Positions 41,621 to 52,900 of a DNA stretch of 64,000 bases are shown here, piece after piece. The first letter of the stretch is position 1; every line of letters begins with the position of its first letter. Source of the DNA: Dastarcus helophoroides (lineage: Eukaryota > Arthropoda > Insecta > Coleoptera > Bothrideridae); assembly GCA_028583605.1 (NCBI GenBank), contig CM053335.1, positions 15,684,553 to 15,748,552 on the forward strand, written 5' to 3'. The notes under the pieces were generated by a model. It worked only from the letters and a program-made list of their open reading frames with translations. It had not been told where the DNA came from and ran no database searches. Position numbers and translations under genes: made by a program.

Positions 41621-42838
41621 CAGTGGCGGCTAAGGTTTGCAGGTTTGCGCAACCTCCAAAAAATCGCTGGGATAAAAAAGAAAGTAAATTGTTCTTTATG
41701 TTGTTTATTTTATTTATTGATAACAGATTTATCGCTACCAACCATACTGCTGAATATTACGGATTCCGCCGATTCGTAAGCGTTTGATGACATATTGGGT
41801 CCACGGTTTGCAAAGTTTGCAGGCCAGACTGCAAACTTTGCTTTAGACATATGCACCTGCGCCTTAACTCATATTTTGTTCGCTTAAAATACCTGCCCAT
41901 AAGCAAGCATTAAGTTGCACTTGTCGGTGCAAACCAAATATCGATTCGCTATTATAATCTATCATCGGGCAATGTTCCGAGTCTTAAAACACAAATAAAA
42001 ATGAATTCAGTGCAAAGTTTAATTGCACAGCCATTCTGTAACCGATCTGTGTCGAAAAAACTGGAAATTAAGCGACGTGGATGACCTATTCCAGACTTAA
42101 ATATTGTGCAGACGGTGTTTTGTAAAAAGCGAAATTTTAACAGAAGTAGTTCGCGAAGCTAAAGAAGTCCCTATGCGACATTGTTATCTCCTAAGCTAAA
42201 AAACGATTCAGCTTCACTGGCCTTTTAATTGCAGCAACCATATTTTTTTCTGAAAAGTTTAACCAACATAGAATCACTTTTCCTGAAAAGAATTTTAAAG
42301 AAACTGTCAAGGTTCATCCATTTTTTAATTTACAAAAACTAAGAACTAAACTAACCCTAATTTACGAAACAGAAAAGTTTAAATCGGCTATTGGTTTACT
42401 TGTACTCTATAACATTATTTCAGAAAATAGTGAGCTTAGTGAAACTCTAAATCTTTTAAAAATCCTGATAACTATCCCAATGATTTCCGTTGAAGCAGAA
42501 TGGTGCTTGTCCAGTCTGGAAAGAATAAAAACTTTTTAAAAAATACATTATGCCAGGAAAGATTGTCCGCATTAACGATGTCTTCAAAGAAAAGGACTTA
42601 ATCCAAGGAATATTCGACTTCAGTAAAAAGTTTTTGATAAATTTGCAGCTGTCAAAGTCCCAAAGATGGCAAAAGATGCCAAAGATGGACTTCCTCTTCT
42701 TTTTCTTTCTGTTTTTTGCGAACATGCAAATAAAATATTTCTTAATTCCTCCAGCTTAATTTAAAATTTCCAGTTTCGGCACATTTTTCCAAATGTCTCT
42801 TTGCAACCCCCAAATTTTATTAGCACCAGCCGCCACTG
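41621..42838 (+). mobile_element. hAT-superfamily DNA transposon, 1,218 bp, degenerate
   Basis: Terminal inverted repeats cagtggcggct and agccgccactg; perfect 8-bp target-site duplication ATCTATTC at 41613-41620 and 42839-42846, the hAT signature. Internally there is a decayed transposase end (separate entry) and no full-length reading frame, so it is non-autonomous. The intact duplication and TIRs suggest a fairly recent insertion relative to the surrounding minisatellite. Confidence 0.92.
42282..42540 (+). pseudogene. hAT transposase C-terminal dimerisation domain remnant
   Basis: An open frame of about 85 codons reads PEKNFKETVKVHPFF through LIYETEKFKSAIGLLVLYN to LLKILITIPMISVEAEWCLS and SLERIKTF before a stop. 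The L-x-I-P-x-x-x-x-E-A-E-x-x-x-S-x-L-x-R-I-K-T pattern is the hAT dimerisation domain. The catalytic part is missing or unreadable, and further transposase-like sequence after the stop (42550-42700) is out of frame. Confidence 0.75.
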
Positions 42839-42864
42839 ATCTATTCAATGATTTTTTGAAAGCT

Positions 42865-45800
42865 TAGCCGAAATTTTGAAGGAAATTGTCATAGAAATAA
42901 AGTTTTTTTGTAAAAAAACTCAACGATTTCTCCAAAAAATTGAAAATTTCCGAAAAAGAGCCGATTTTTTATTAAATTATCAAAAGGTTCTAATGTTTAG
43001 AAAATAGAGAAATTTTGAAAAAGTCAAAGATTTAAAAAAAAAGTTATGATTTTCAACAAAGACCCAAATTTTCAAATAAAGAATATTTTAAAACCAGTTT
43101 TTGAAGAGACAAAATGTTCACGAAGTTGAAATATCAAGAAAAAGTAAAATTTTAAAAAAATATAGAGATTTTCAAATATTCATTCATACTTTGAAGGTTG
43201 TCGTCCATATTTTCAAAAAAAACGAAAATTTGAAAGTCAAAAATTTTAAAATGAATTCGTAATAGTCGAGATTCTTTATGAGTCTAAACTTTCAAAAAAT
43301 CAGAATTTCAAGAAAATCACAATTTGAATACATGGAATTTTCAAAAAGCTGAAATTTTCAAAGATGTTGAAATTGTCGTAAAACTCGAAATTTTCTAAAC
43401 ATTTCCAAATTTTCAAAAAGTCGAAGTTTTCAAAAAACTCGAAATGAAGGAAAAGTGGAATTTGAAAATAGATAGTTTGAAAATGGTCGAATTCCTCAAA
43501 AAAAATTAAAAATCTTGAAAAAGTTAAATTTTTAAAAAAGGGCAAACTGAATGAAAGTTGAAATTTTCAAAAGTCGAAGCTTTCAAAAAAGAATATTTTA
43601 AAACTAGTTTTTGAAAAGACAAAATGTTCACGAAGTTAAAATATCAAGAAAGAGTGAAATTTTGAAAAAATATAGAAATTTTCAAATATTCATTCATATT
43701 TTGAAAGTCGTCGTTTTGAGAAAAGAGTCCACATTTTCAAAAAAATCGTAAATTTGAAAGTCAAAAATTTTAAAATGAATTCGTAATTTTCAATAAAGTC
43801 GAGATTCTTTACGGAAGAATTTTCAAAAAATCTGGAATTTTGAAAGATGTTGAAATTGTCGTACATATCGAAATTTTTCAAAAAAGTGCCTTATTTTCTG
43901 AAAATTTCCAAACTTTCAGAGTCGAAGTTTTCAAAAAAATTCGAAATTAAGTAAAAGTGGAATTTGAAAATAGATAGTTTGAAAAAGGTCGAATTCCTTA
44001 AAAAGAATTCAAAATCTTGAAAAAAGTCAAATATTTAAAAAAAGGGAAATTTTGAATGAAAGTTGAAATTTTCAAAAGTCGAAGCTTTCAAATAAGAATA
44101 TTTTAAAACTAGTTTTTGAAAAGGCAAAATGTTCACGAAGTTAAAATATCAAGAAAGAGTGAAATTTTGAAAAAATATAGAAATTTTCAAATATTCATTC
44201 ATATTTTGAAAGTCGTCGTTTTGAAAAAAGAGCCCACATTTTCAAAAAAATCGAAAATTTGAAAGTCAAAAATTTTAAAATGAATTCGTAATTTTTCAAT
44301 AAAGTCGAGATTCTTTACGGAAGAATTTTCAAAAAAGCTGAAATTTTGAAAGATGTTGAAATTGTAAAAATCAACATTTTTTAAAAAAGTGCTAAATTTT
44401 CTATAAATTTCCAAATTTTCAAAAAGTTGAACATTTAAAAAAATTCGAAATTCAGTAAAAGTGTAATTTGAAAATAGTTAGTTTGAAAATGGTCGAATTC
44501 CTCAAAAAAAATTAAAAAATCTTGAAAAAAGTTAAATTTTTAAAAAAGGGGAAACTGAATGAAAGTTGAAATTTTCAAAAGTCGCAGCTTTTAAAAAAGA
44601 ATATTTAAAACTAGTTTTTGAAAAGACAAAATGTTCACGAAGTTAAAATATCAAGAAAGAGTGAAATTTTGAAAAAATATAGAAATTTTCAAATATTCAT
44701 TCATATTTTGAAAATCGTCGTTTTGAAAAAAAAGCCCACATTTTCAAAAAAATCGAAAATTTGAAAGCCAAAAATTTTAAAATGAATTCGTAATTTTTCA
44801 ACAAAGTCGAGATTCTTTACGAAAGAATTTTCAAAAAAGCTGAAATTTTGAAAGATGTTGAAATCGTAAAAATCAAAATTTCTCAAAAAAGTGCCAAATT
44901 TTCTAAAAATTTCCAAATTTTCAAAAAGTCGAAGTTTTAAAAAAATTCAAAATTAAGTAAAAGTGGAATTTGAAAGTAGATAGTTTGAAAAAGGTCGAAT
45001 TCCTCAAAAAAATCAAAATCAAATTTTTAAAAAAGGGGAAATTTTGAATGAAAGTTGAAACTTTCAAAAGTCGACAGTGAAAAAACCAAATTTTCGCAAA
45101 AGTCAAAATTTTTAATTTCTAAAATAGGTTCAGATTTACAAAAAAAAAAATCAAACATATCAAAAAAGATTCCAAATTTAAAAGTCGAAGCTAGACATTT
45201 TTAAAAAGAGCCGAAATTTTTAAACAGGTTTCAATTTTTAGATTTTAAGAAGGTCCAGAGCTAACATTTCGAAATTTAAAACTTAAACGATTAAAATTGT
45301 TAATGAAAGTCGAAATTACGAAAAGGTTGTAATTTTTAGAAAATGAGGAAATTTTGAAAAAAGTTGAGGATTTTAAAAAATGTTTAGATTTTCAATAAAG
45401 GCTTAGATTTTCAATAAAGGTCCAAATTGTTATATAAGGAATTTTTTAAAGCTACATTTTCAAAAAACTAAACGTTCAAAAGATCAAAATATCAAAAAAG
45501 AGTAAAATTTCCAAAAAATATAGATGTTTTCAAATATTCAACTAAACTAAACTAAACTTTGTCAAAACTAAAGTCGCCGTTTTGACAAAAAACAATATTT
45601 TCAAAAAATCGAAATTTTGAAACGAGTCTTAAATTTTTAAAATAAATTCATAATTTCAACGAAGTCGAGATTTTTAACGAACGTCGAAATTCTCAAAAAA
45701 AAACAAAACATCAAGAAAATCAAAATTTTGAATAGATGGAAATTTCAAAATAGCCGAAATTTTGAAGGAAGCTAAAATTGTCATGGAAAACGAAATTTTC

Positions 45801-47100
45801 AAAAATATCAGTAATTTTCGAAGAGTCAAAATTTTCGAAGAAAGACTGAATTTTTCACGAAAGTGCCAAATTTTCTAAAAAAAAACCAAATTTTCAAAAA
45901 TTGGAAGTTTTCAAAAAAATCGAAATTAAGAAAAAGTCGAATTTTAGAAAGAGGAAGTTTAAAAGAGTCGAATTCTTTAAAAAAACGAAATCTTTAAAAG
46001 AAGCTAAAATCTTGAAAAAAGATCAAATTTTAAAAGAGGGGAATATTCAGGACTCGAAATTTTGGGATTAATTTTTGAAAACTCGTTTGTCAAAAATTAA
46101 GTTTGTTTTTCCTCAAAATTTAGACTTTTTCAAAAATGTTGACTTTTTTCTTGAAATTTGAATACTCTTTCGAGATTCTGAATATAAATATTCAAAATAA
46201 AAATTAACATAACATTTTTAAATTCAAGTTAGCACTTTTGCGTTTGAAATCTATCTTCTGCTAACATTTTGGGCAAAAATTTGAAATTTTTAATGGAAAT
46301 GTAAATTTTAAGAAAAAAAGTAAAAAATTCCACAAAAAGTGTAATTTGAATTATTTCCAAAGTTCAATTTTCTATGAAAAAATTAAAATTTTAAGACCAA
46401 CAAATTTTCAATTTTAAAGACGAGATTTTGTGAAATTTGTGAAAAAGTAGATTTTTTGAATAGATTTTTGATACAAAAGTTCAAGTAGCGAAGGGTCGAA
46501 CTTGCAAAGGACCAAATTTTCGAATTTATACCAGGGGTTTAGCGAAAGCAATTACATAATATTTAAGAGAACACACAATTTTGACTTCTAAATTCTAAAC
46601 AAATCACAGTTTTGAGGCTTGAGGAAAAAATCAAAGCTTTCGGAATAAAAATTACTATTTTAACGTACGCAAAATTGTTGCAACTTTAAATTATACATTT
46701 TTTAACATGTCACCATTTCAATTTTACTATAAAAATTTCGACACCAAGGCCAAGATCCCGACGCTTTAAATTGGAATATCATGTTGGACTTTTTGCTAAA
46801 ATTTTAACTTAAAATTTAAAAATTTTTAGGTTAAATTTGAAACTGCGACATTTTAGCGAAAATGTTAAGAAGAAAAAATCTTTTGGAATTTTTGGAAGAT
46901 TTAGGAAGTCGGCAGCAGGAATTTAAATTTGGGATTTCGAAAAAAAATTGAAATACTAATTTGAAGAAAAAAAATTTACGAAAAATCGAAAATGTGATTA
47001 ATAACTTCAAAAAATAGAAGTATCAAATTAAGAAAAGAAAATTAAAAGTCAAGGAAATGATTTTTTTTTCAATATTCATAATCTGTTGTTTTAATTGTTA
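42865..47100 (+). repeat. A-rich intergenic minisatellite with a 505-bp higher-order unit
   Basis: Same GTCGAAATTTTC flavour as the NFAT introns. Between about 43060 and 45080 four copies of a 503-510 bp unit occur, marked by gaatattttaaaactagttt and gacaaaatgttcacgaag at 43081, 43591, 44096 and 44599. From 45100 to 47100 the sequence is unstructured A/T-rich. Minus-strand Phe/Leu-rich frames in each unit (43300, 43690, 44199, 44701) are repeat shadows. Confidence 0.85.
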
Positions 47101-47204
47101 ATAAAGTTTAATTGTTATGCTTTCAATTTAAGCAGAAGATAAGTAAAAATTCCTTTAATCGTCTAAACATTAAAATATGTACATTTTAAAAAGTTGCTGA
47201 ATAG

Positions 47205-48487
47205 TCATTTAACGTGAGTAACTAACGAGACGTTACACAAGTCCCCCATATTCGTTCTGTCTTGTTTATTCTTCCACAACCACATCCTACAGTCTTTTTT
47301 CCACTTATTCGATATAAGCTTTAAGGGATAAATTTTTCCTTGGTGATTTAGCAGAGATTCCTTGAAGAAAACCATTTCGTTCGTACATAAATCTAATGTT
47401 TCTATTACCCTGTTGTCTGAATAGTCATCGTCTTTACAAATCTCCCCACAGTTCGCATCAGTAATCATCTAAAACATAAAACCTTCAACAAGTGACCACT
47501 TTATTCCAAATCCGGGTGTTGACCAAGCTTTTATCCCTTGAGGGTCACTTCGTAAAATTCAATCAGTGGACAACCATGGTTTTACGATTGTTATAATTGA
47601 TCATAGTGCAACCATTTTAAATTAAAATAAAAGCGATTATTCGATTCGTGGGTTACTTTGGGATCAACGTGTTGGCCACCCCCGTTTTACACAATTAAAT
47701 ACTTGAAACTATAAAAGTCGCCCCCAATCTTGCCAAACGATCTTACTAATTTTATTTTCTGATACACTGTTACTATTACTATAAAACAAAAATACGAGTA
47801 AATTATTTGCCAGTAAAAAATAAAAAAATTGGCCGTCCTAAAAGGTGACCGCTTTTGGGGAACGATCAATTCAAACGTTTTTAAAAAAATAAAAATCAAC
47901 AACCGTCAAAAGATCGCTATTCGAAGAATTTACAACTGAATTTTTCGTCTCCGTCGACGTGACACGGTGGTCAAATTAAAATTATAAGTACCTGTGTCGA
48001 TTTACTTTCTTTATTTAGTACCATGATTCCGGTGTAAGATTTCGTAACGCGTAAATTTGAAATTGGTGACGATTGTTGTCCGAAACCTGTGCTTGAAGCT
48101 GATCGTCTGAGAACAAGTTTTGGCTTTATACTAATATTTTTGGAGTTATCATTTTTAAAATTCATTTTTGACAGTTCGACCGTCAAAAGCGAATGCCAAC
48201 TCTATTTCATGATGGAATGGGTAAATGGGCACAACTTGACGCCACGACAGGTTGGAGCTAATGCCTTTAGACTTAGGCCGTTATTAATTGGCAGCCACAA
48301 ATATTTTTGGTTGCGGAGATTATCCGCAGCAGTCGCAGCTGCACCAGAAGCACTGAAGGGTCTATTATTAGGAAATTTCTCTTGGATTCTCTTGGAGCTT
48401 CTTTCGAGGAAATATTTGATGACTAGAATTATGCTGTTGAGATGTTGTTGTGCTAATTTATAATGATTACAAACGTGAATAGAAAAC
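47205..48487 (-). CDS. unrecognised minus-strand gene with an in-frame TAG between two parts
   Basis: Reading the minus strand: after an acceptor (ctctctcag) at 48488 an open frame of 94 codons runs to TAG at 48204-48202. It includes KYFLERSSKRIQEKF, NNRPFSASGAAATAADNLRN and KALAPTCRGVKLCPF. The same frame continues after the TAG for 70 codons (TVELSKMNFKNDNSKN, KPKLVLRRSASSTGFGQQ, VTKSYTGIMVLNKESKSTQ) to donor gtactt at 47991. It joins in phase to an exon at 47468-47205 beginning MITDANCGEICKDDD and ending CNVSLVTHVK-stop (87 codons). Either an intron ends at the TAG (ATAG as acceptor), or the stop is read through, or the gene is broken. I do not recognise the protein; no domain, signal peptide or membrane segment is obvious. 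A plus-strand frame at 48089-48463 is antisense. Confidence 0.5.
47469..47991 (-). other. intron of the minus-strand gene
   Basis: Donor gtactt (complement at 47991-47990), acceptor atgttttag (complement at 47469-47470), phase 0. Nothing else recognised inside. Confidence 0.5.
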
Positions 48488-48845
48488 CTGAGAGAGTCGT
48501 TAAAAAATATGAAAACTCTTTAGCGCTAGGCTTGAAGAGAAAGGGAAGTTTAATTCGGTTCACTGTTGTTCTAATGAAGTAGATCGATTAATTCGCTGAT
48601 GAGTCTTCTGAATTTACGACTTTTTCATATTTTTTCCAACTTCCTTTACATCATATCCTTCCCGTTGCAAAAATATTTTTCTTGGGGAAACTTGTAGTTT
48701 CCCTGTTATCCCCTTTTATCTATACATTTCAATTTTGTACTTAAAATCTACCTTACATATTTATAAACAATTCCTTGAATTTTCGAGTTTAAAAAATTCA
48801 AGTTGAAACTCCAAATTTTGTGAAACGATCAAATTTTGAGAAAAA
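48488..48845. other. AT-rich sequence upstream of the minus-strand gene
   Basis: No gene or repeat recognised. Could hold an upstream exon or promoter of the gene at 47205-48487. Confidence 0.4.
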
Positions 48846-49202
48846 CCTATCCGCTCAGCATAAGCTCTCTTAAAGAACTCTTAGAGTCATCATTTTTTAT
48901 ATCCTGACATCGCGAAATATTGTCAGATAAAGATTTCTCATCTTAAAGACATCTATCAAAATCATCTTATAGATATCTTTAGATGTCAGTAATCTGATGA
49001 TTAAAAAAAGTTATCTAAATGTTAACGTTTCTGCGTCTCTTAAAGATATCGTTAAAATGATATCTTTAAGATATCGTTAAAATAATATCTTTAAGACATC
49101 GTTAAAATGATATCTTTAAGATATCGTTAAAATGATATCTTTAAGATATCGTTAAAATGATATCTTTAAGATATCTTTTGATTTAGGTGCTGTACGGGTA
49201 GG
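48846..49202. mobile_element. candidate MITE with imperfect terminal inverted repeats
   Basis: Left end cctatccgctcagca (48846-48860) and right end tgctgtacgggtagg (49188-49202) are inverted repeats at 12 of 15 positions. The interior is rich in palindromic gatatctttaagatatc units. No clear target-site duplication was found. Confidence 0.45.
49050..49180. repeat. 25-bp tandem repeat of a palindromic unit
   Basis: About five copies of cgttaaaatgatatctttaa plus gatat. Each unit contains AAGATATC/GATATCTT, so either strand can snap back. Confidence 0.9.
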
Positions 49203-50380
49203 AATCTATAAAATTAAAATAAGTTTTGACAAGAAATTTTGACCAAAATCAATAGGAATGGCGAGAAAAACTTCAGGTTCATTCAAAAATGTCTGAAATT
49301 TTCGACTTTAAACCTAGAATTTTGGTAAAAATTTCAAATATTCATCTCTTCACTTAAGAATCGAAATTGATTAAACTCGAGATTTTTTTTCAATAATTTC
49401 CCTTTCAAAATTTTCACGTTGACTCGAGATTTGGGGTTTTTGTATACAAAACTTACTTTTTTTTTTTGGAAATTCTGACTGTTATCAACATTAAAACACG
49501 AAATTAGAAGATAAATTAGCAATGTGTTAGCTTAAGATTTCGAAAAAATGGTAAAAATTTCGAATAAAATCGAAATATATGTAAACAAAGTTCTGAAAAT
49601 GTCCACTTTAATTCAATGCTATTGGATTAAACCTGAATATTTATATTTTTTTTGAAAATTTTGCTCAAAATTTCTAGAAGAAGTCAATTTTTTGAGAAAG
49701 TTTTTGTTAATATAGTTTCTCGAGATCATAATCTTTTTCCCAAAATCCTTATCTTGCAATTTTCATATTTTTATTCCAAAAATTTCAATTCTAAATTGAG
49801 ACTATTCTCTGGAAATTGTTACTTTTTCCAGAAAAATTTGATTTCGACGTTTCAACTTTTTCCTCAGAGTTTCGAGCTTAAAAGCGAAACAAAAAAAGAC
49901 TAACATTGTAAGTTTGCAGTTGTAATTTTGATCCAGCCAACATTTGCGCTTCAAAATTACTTGTTACTTCTTCCAAAAAAATTTCATCTCGACGTTTCAA
50001 CTTTTTCCTCACAGTTTCGAGCTTAAAAGCAAACAAAAAAAGACTAACATGGTAAGTTTGCAGTTGTAATTTTGATCCAACCAACATTTGCGTTTTAAAA
50101 TTCAAAATTACCAAACAAAATCGAAATTGGATTCCAACATTTGCGCTTCAAAATTCAAAATTACTTGTTACTTCTTCCAAAAAAATTTCATCTCGACGTT
50201 TCAACTTTTTCCTCAGAGTTTCGAGTTTAAAAGCAAACAAAAAAAGACTAACATTGTAAGTTTGCAGTTGTAATTTTGATCCAACCAACATTTACGCTTC
50301 AAAATTCAAAATTACCAAACAAAATCGAAATTGGATTGCATTTTGCAAAAAGAAACCATGCCAAAATGTTCGAAATTTAA
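49203..50380. repeat. AT-rich sequence with a 130-210 bp direct repeat
   Basis: From about 49800 to 50330 a block with atttcatctcgacgtttcaa, ctttttcctcagagtttcga and gtaagtttgcagttgtaatt occurs three times (first copy near 49816, then 49977 and 50184). The plus strand is T-rich from here on. Confidence 0.75.
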
Positions 50381-50388
50381 CACATAGT

Positions 50389-50580
50389 CAAGGGTGTACC
50401 GAGACGAGGGTGTTGAGGGTGTGACACCCCTCCTAAACTGTCGTGCCCAGTCGGCATTTTCGTCTGAGTCGGATTTTTTACCAAAGTCGACATATTTCAG
50501 GAATTCTTCTGTAAGTCGATTGGTCGGCAAAAAAATGACTCACCCCCCACCCCCAAAGCATCAGGCTCGGTACGCCCCTG
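50389..50580. mobile_element. hAT-type MITE, 192 bp, with perfect 8-bp target duplication
   Basis: Ends caagggtgtaccgag and ctcggtacgcccctg are inverted repeats (12 of 15), the right one being the common hAT terminus CAGGGGCGTACCGAG. Target-site duplication CACATAGT at 50381-50388 and 50581-50588. The interior is GC-richer than its surroundings and non-coding. Confidence 0.9.
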
Positions 50581-50819
50581 CACATAGTTTAGCAAAAGTC
50601 ATATTCCTTGATGCAAAAAAGAACCAGATCTCATTTTAAAGCCTGGTTCCATTTATTAACCGAAGAATCAATGAGCTGAGTGGGTAAGTAATCCGCAGAA
50701 GGCACCCAAATGCTTTTTTATAAAACAAAAATCTCTAGCTACGAGAATAGGGCAGAGTAGACGCTTGACCCCGTTAACTTAAGCAGTCAGCAGCAACCAG
50801 AAATTTCCTCTTTTTTTCC

Positions 50820-52030
50820 CTCAAAATTCGTCCTTTCCTTAAAACTTTATTTTCTCGGTTTTTCGATGTTCAGTATTTTCGAATTTTTTTCTCAAAATTC
50901 GTCTTTTTTCACAAAATTTGTCTTTTTTCACAAAATTGTTCTTATTCTTTTGAAATTATAGTTTATTCTTATAATTCGACTTCTTTTACGAAACTCTGAT
51001 TTAAAATTTTAACAAAATCTTTTTTTTTTTACTCAAAATTCGTCCTTTCCTTGAAACTTCATTTTCTCGGTTTTTCGATGTTCAGTATTTTCGAATTTTT
51101 TTCTCAAAATTCGTCTTTTTTCACAAAATTTGTCTTTTCTCACAAAATTGTTCTTATTCTTTTGAAATTCTAGTTTATTCTTATAATTCGACTTCTTTTA
51201 CGAAACTCTGATTCAAAATTTTAACAAAATCTTTATTTTTTTTTCAAAATTCGTCCTTTTCTTGAAACTTCATTTTCTCGGTTTTTCGATGTTCAGTATT
51301 TTCGAATTATTTTCTCAAAATTCGTCTTTTTTCACAAAATTGTTCTTATTCTTTTGAAATTCTAGTTTATTCTTATAATTCGACGTCTTTTACAAAACTC
51401 TGATTCAAAATTTTAACAAAATCTTTTTTTTTATCTCAAAATTCGTCCTTTCCTTGAAACTTCATTTTCTCGGTTTTTTGATGTTCAGTATTTTCGAATT
51501 TTTTTCTCAAAATTCGTCTTTTTTCACAAAATTTGTCTTTTTTCACAAAATTGTTCTTATTCTTTTGAAATTCTAGTTTATTGTTATAATTCGACTTCTT
51601 AAACGAAACTCTGATTCCAAATTTTAACAAAATCTTTTTTTTTATCTCAAAATTCGTCCTTTCCTTGAAACTTCATTTTCTCGGTTTTTCGATGTTCAGT
51701 ATTTTCGAATTTTTCTCTCAAAATTCGTCTTTTTTGACAGAATTGTTCTTATTCTTTTGAAATTCTAGTTTATTTTTATAATTCGACTTCTTTTACGAAT
51801 CTCTGATTCAAAATTTTTACAAAATCTTTTTTTTTTTCTCAAAATTCGTCCTTTCCTTGAAACTTCATTTTCTCGGTTTTTCGATGTTCAATATTTTCGA
51901 AGTTTTTTCTCAAAATTCGTCTTTTTCCACAAAACTGTTCTTATTCTTTTGAAATTCTAGTTTATTCCTATAATTCGACTTCTTTTATGAAACTCTGATT
52001 CCAAATTTTAACAAAATCTGTTTTTTTTTT
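50820..52030 (+). repeat. 212/192-bp tandem repeat, six copies
   Basis: The marker tcggtttttcgatgttca occurs at 50855, 51067, 51278, 51470, 51681 and 51873, i.e. steps of 212, 211, 192, 211, 192. The 20-bp difference is a second copy of cacaaaatttgtctttttt inside the longer unit. Confidence 0.93.
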
Positions 52031-52900
52031 CTTCGAAATTTCCCCATTTCTCAAAGCTGCGACTTTGATCCTTGAAATTCGAGAAAGTGTCGATACTTTT
52101 CTCAAAGTCCTATTTGCGACATCTTTATCTCAAAATCCGATCTTTTATATTACTAGAAGTATCAACTTTTTCTTCAAAATTTGTTTATCTCAAAATTTAG
52201 ATTTTTAGAAATTTCCATTTTTTTTGTCGAAATTTCGAACGTTTTCTCGTAATTTCGAATTGTTTCTCGTAATTTCGAATTGTTTCTCGTAATTTCGAAT
52301 TTTTTCCAGTAGTTTCGAGCTTTCTCTTGTGATTTCGATATTATTCTTGTAATTTCGATATTATTCTTGAAGTTTTATCTTTCTCTCGAAATTTCTTTTT
52401 TCTTTCATTTCATAATTCGTCTGTTTTTGGAAATTTCGATTTTTATCCTCGAAATTGGTGAAAATTTCTATATTTTTTCAAAATCCGACAAAATCTGAGC
52501 GTTGATATTACTAGAAATCTCAACTTTTCCCTCAAAGTTTGTTTTATCTCGAAATACGTTATTTTAATGAAACTCCGCAATGTTTTCAACATTTCTTAAT
52601 TTCGACTTTACTAGCGAAATTCGACTTTTTTATTAAAATGTGACATTGTCTTGAGAATTTCGATTTTTCCCCCAATTTTGAGGTTTTTCTCCAAATTCAT
52701 ACTGGTTTCTGAAAAATTTGGCCTTTTTTTTAAAAATTACATTATTTTTCAAAACATTGGTTTTTTGTAAAAGTTTTTACCTTCTGGAATCTGATTTTTC
52801 AAAAATTTGGACCGTTTTCCCAAAGTTTGATTTTTTGTCTCGAAATTTTATGTTTACCTCAAAAGCCGATATTAATACTCCTGAAAATGAGGAATTTTCT
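52031..52900 (+). other. T-rich low-complexity intergenic DNA
   Basis: Drifting cgaaatttcga / ttttctcgtaatttcgaatt units without a stable period. No gene recognised. Confidence 0.6.

Noticed and set aside
48089..48463. 124-codon plus-strand frame
   Set aside because: Opposite to a minus-strand frame that continues in phase through a splice to a further exon; the plus frame has no continuation.
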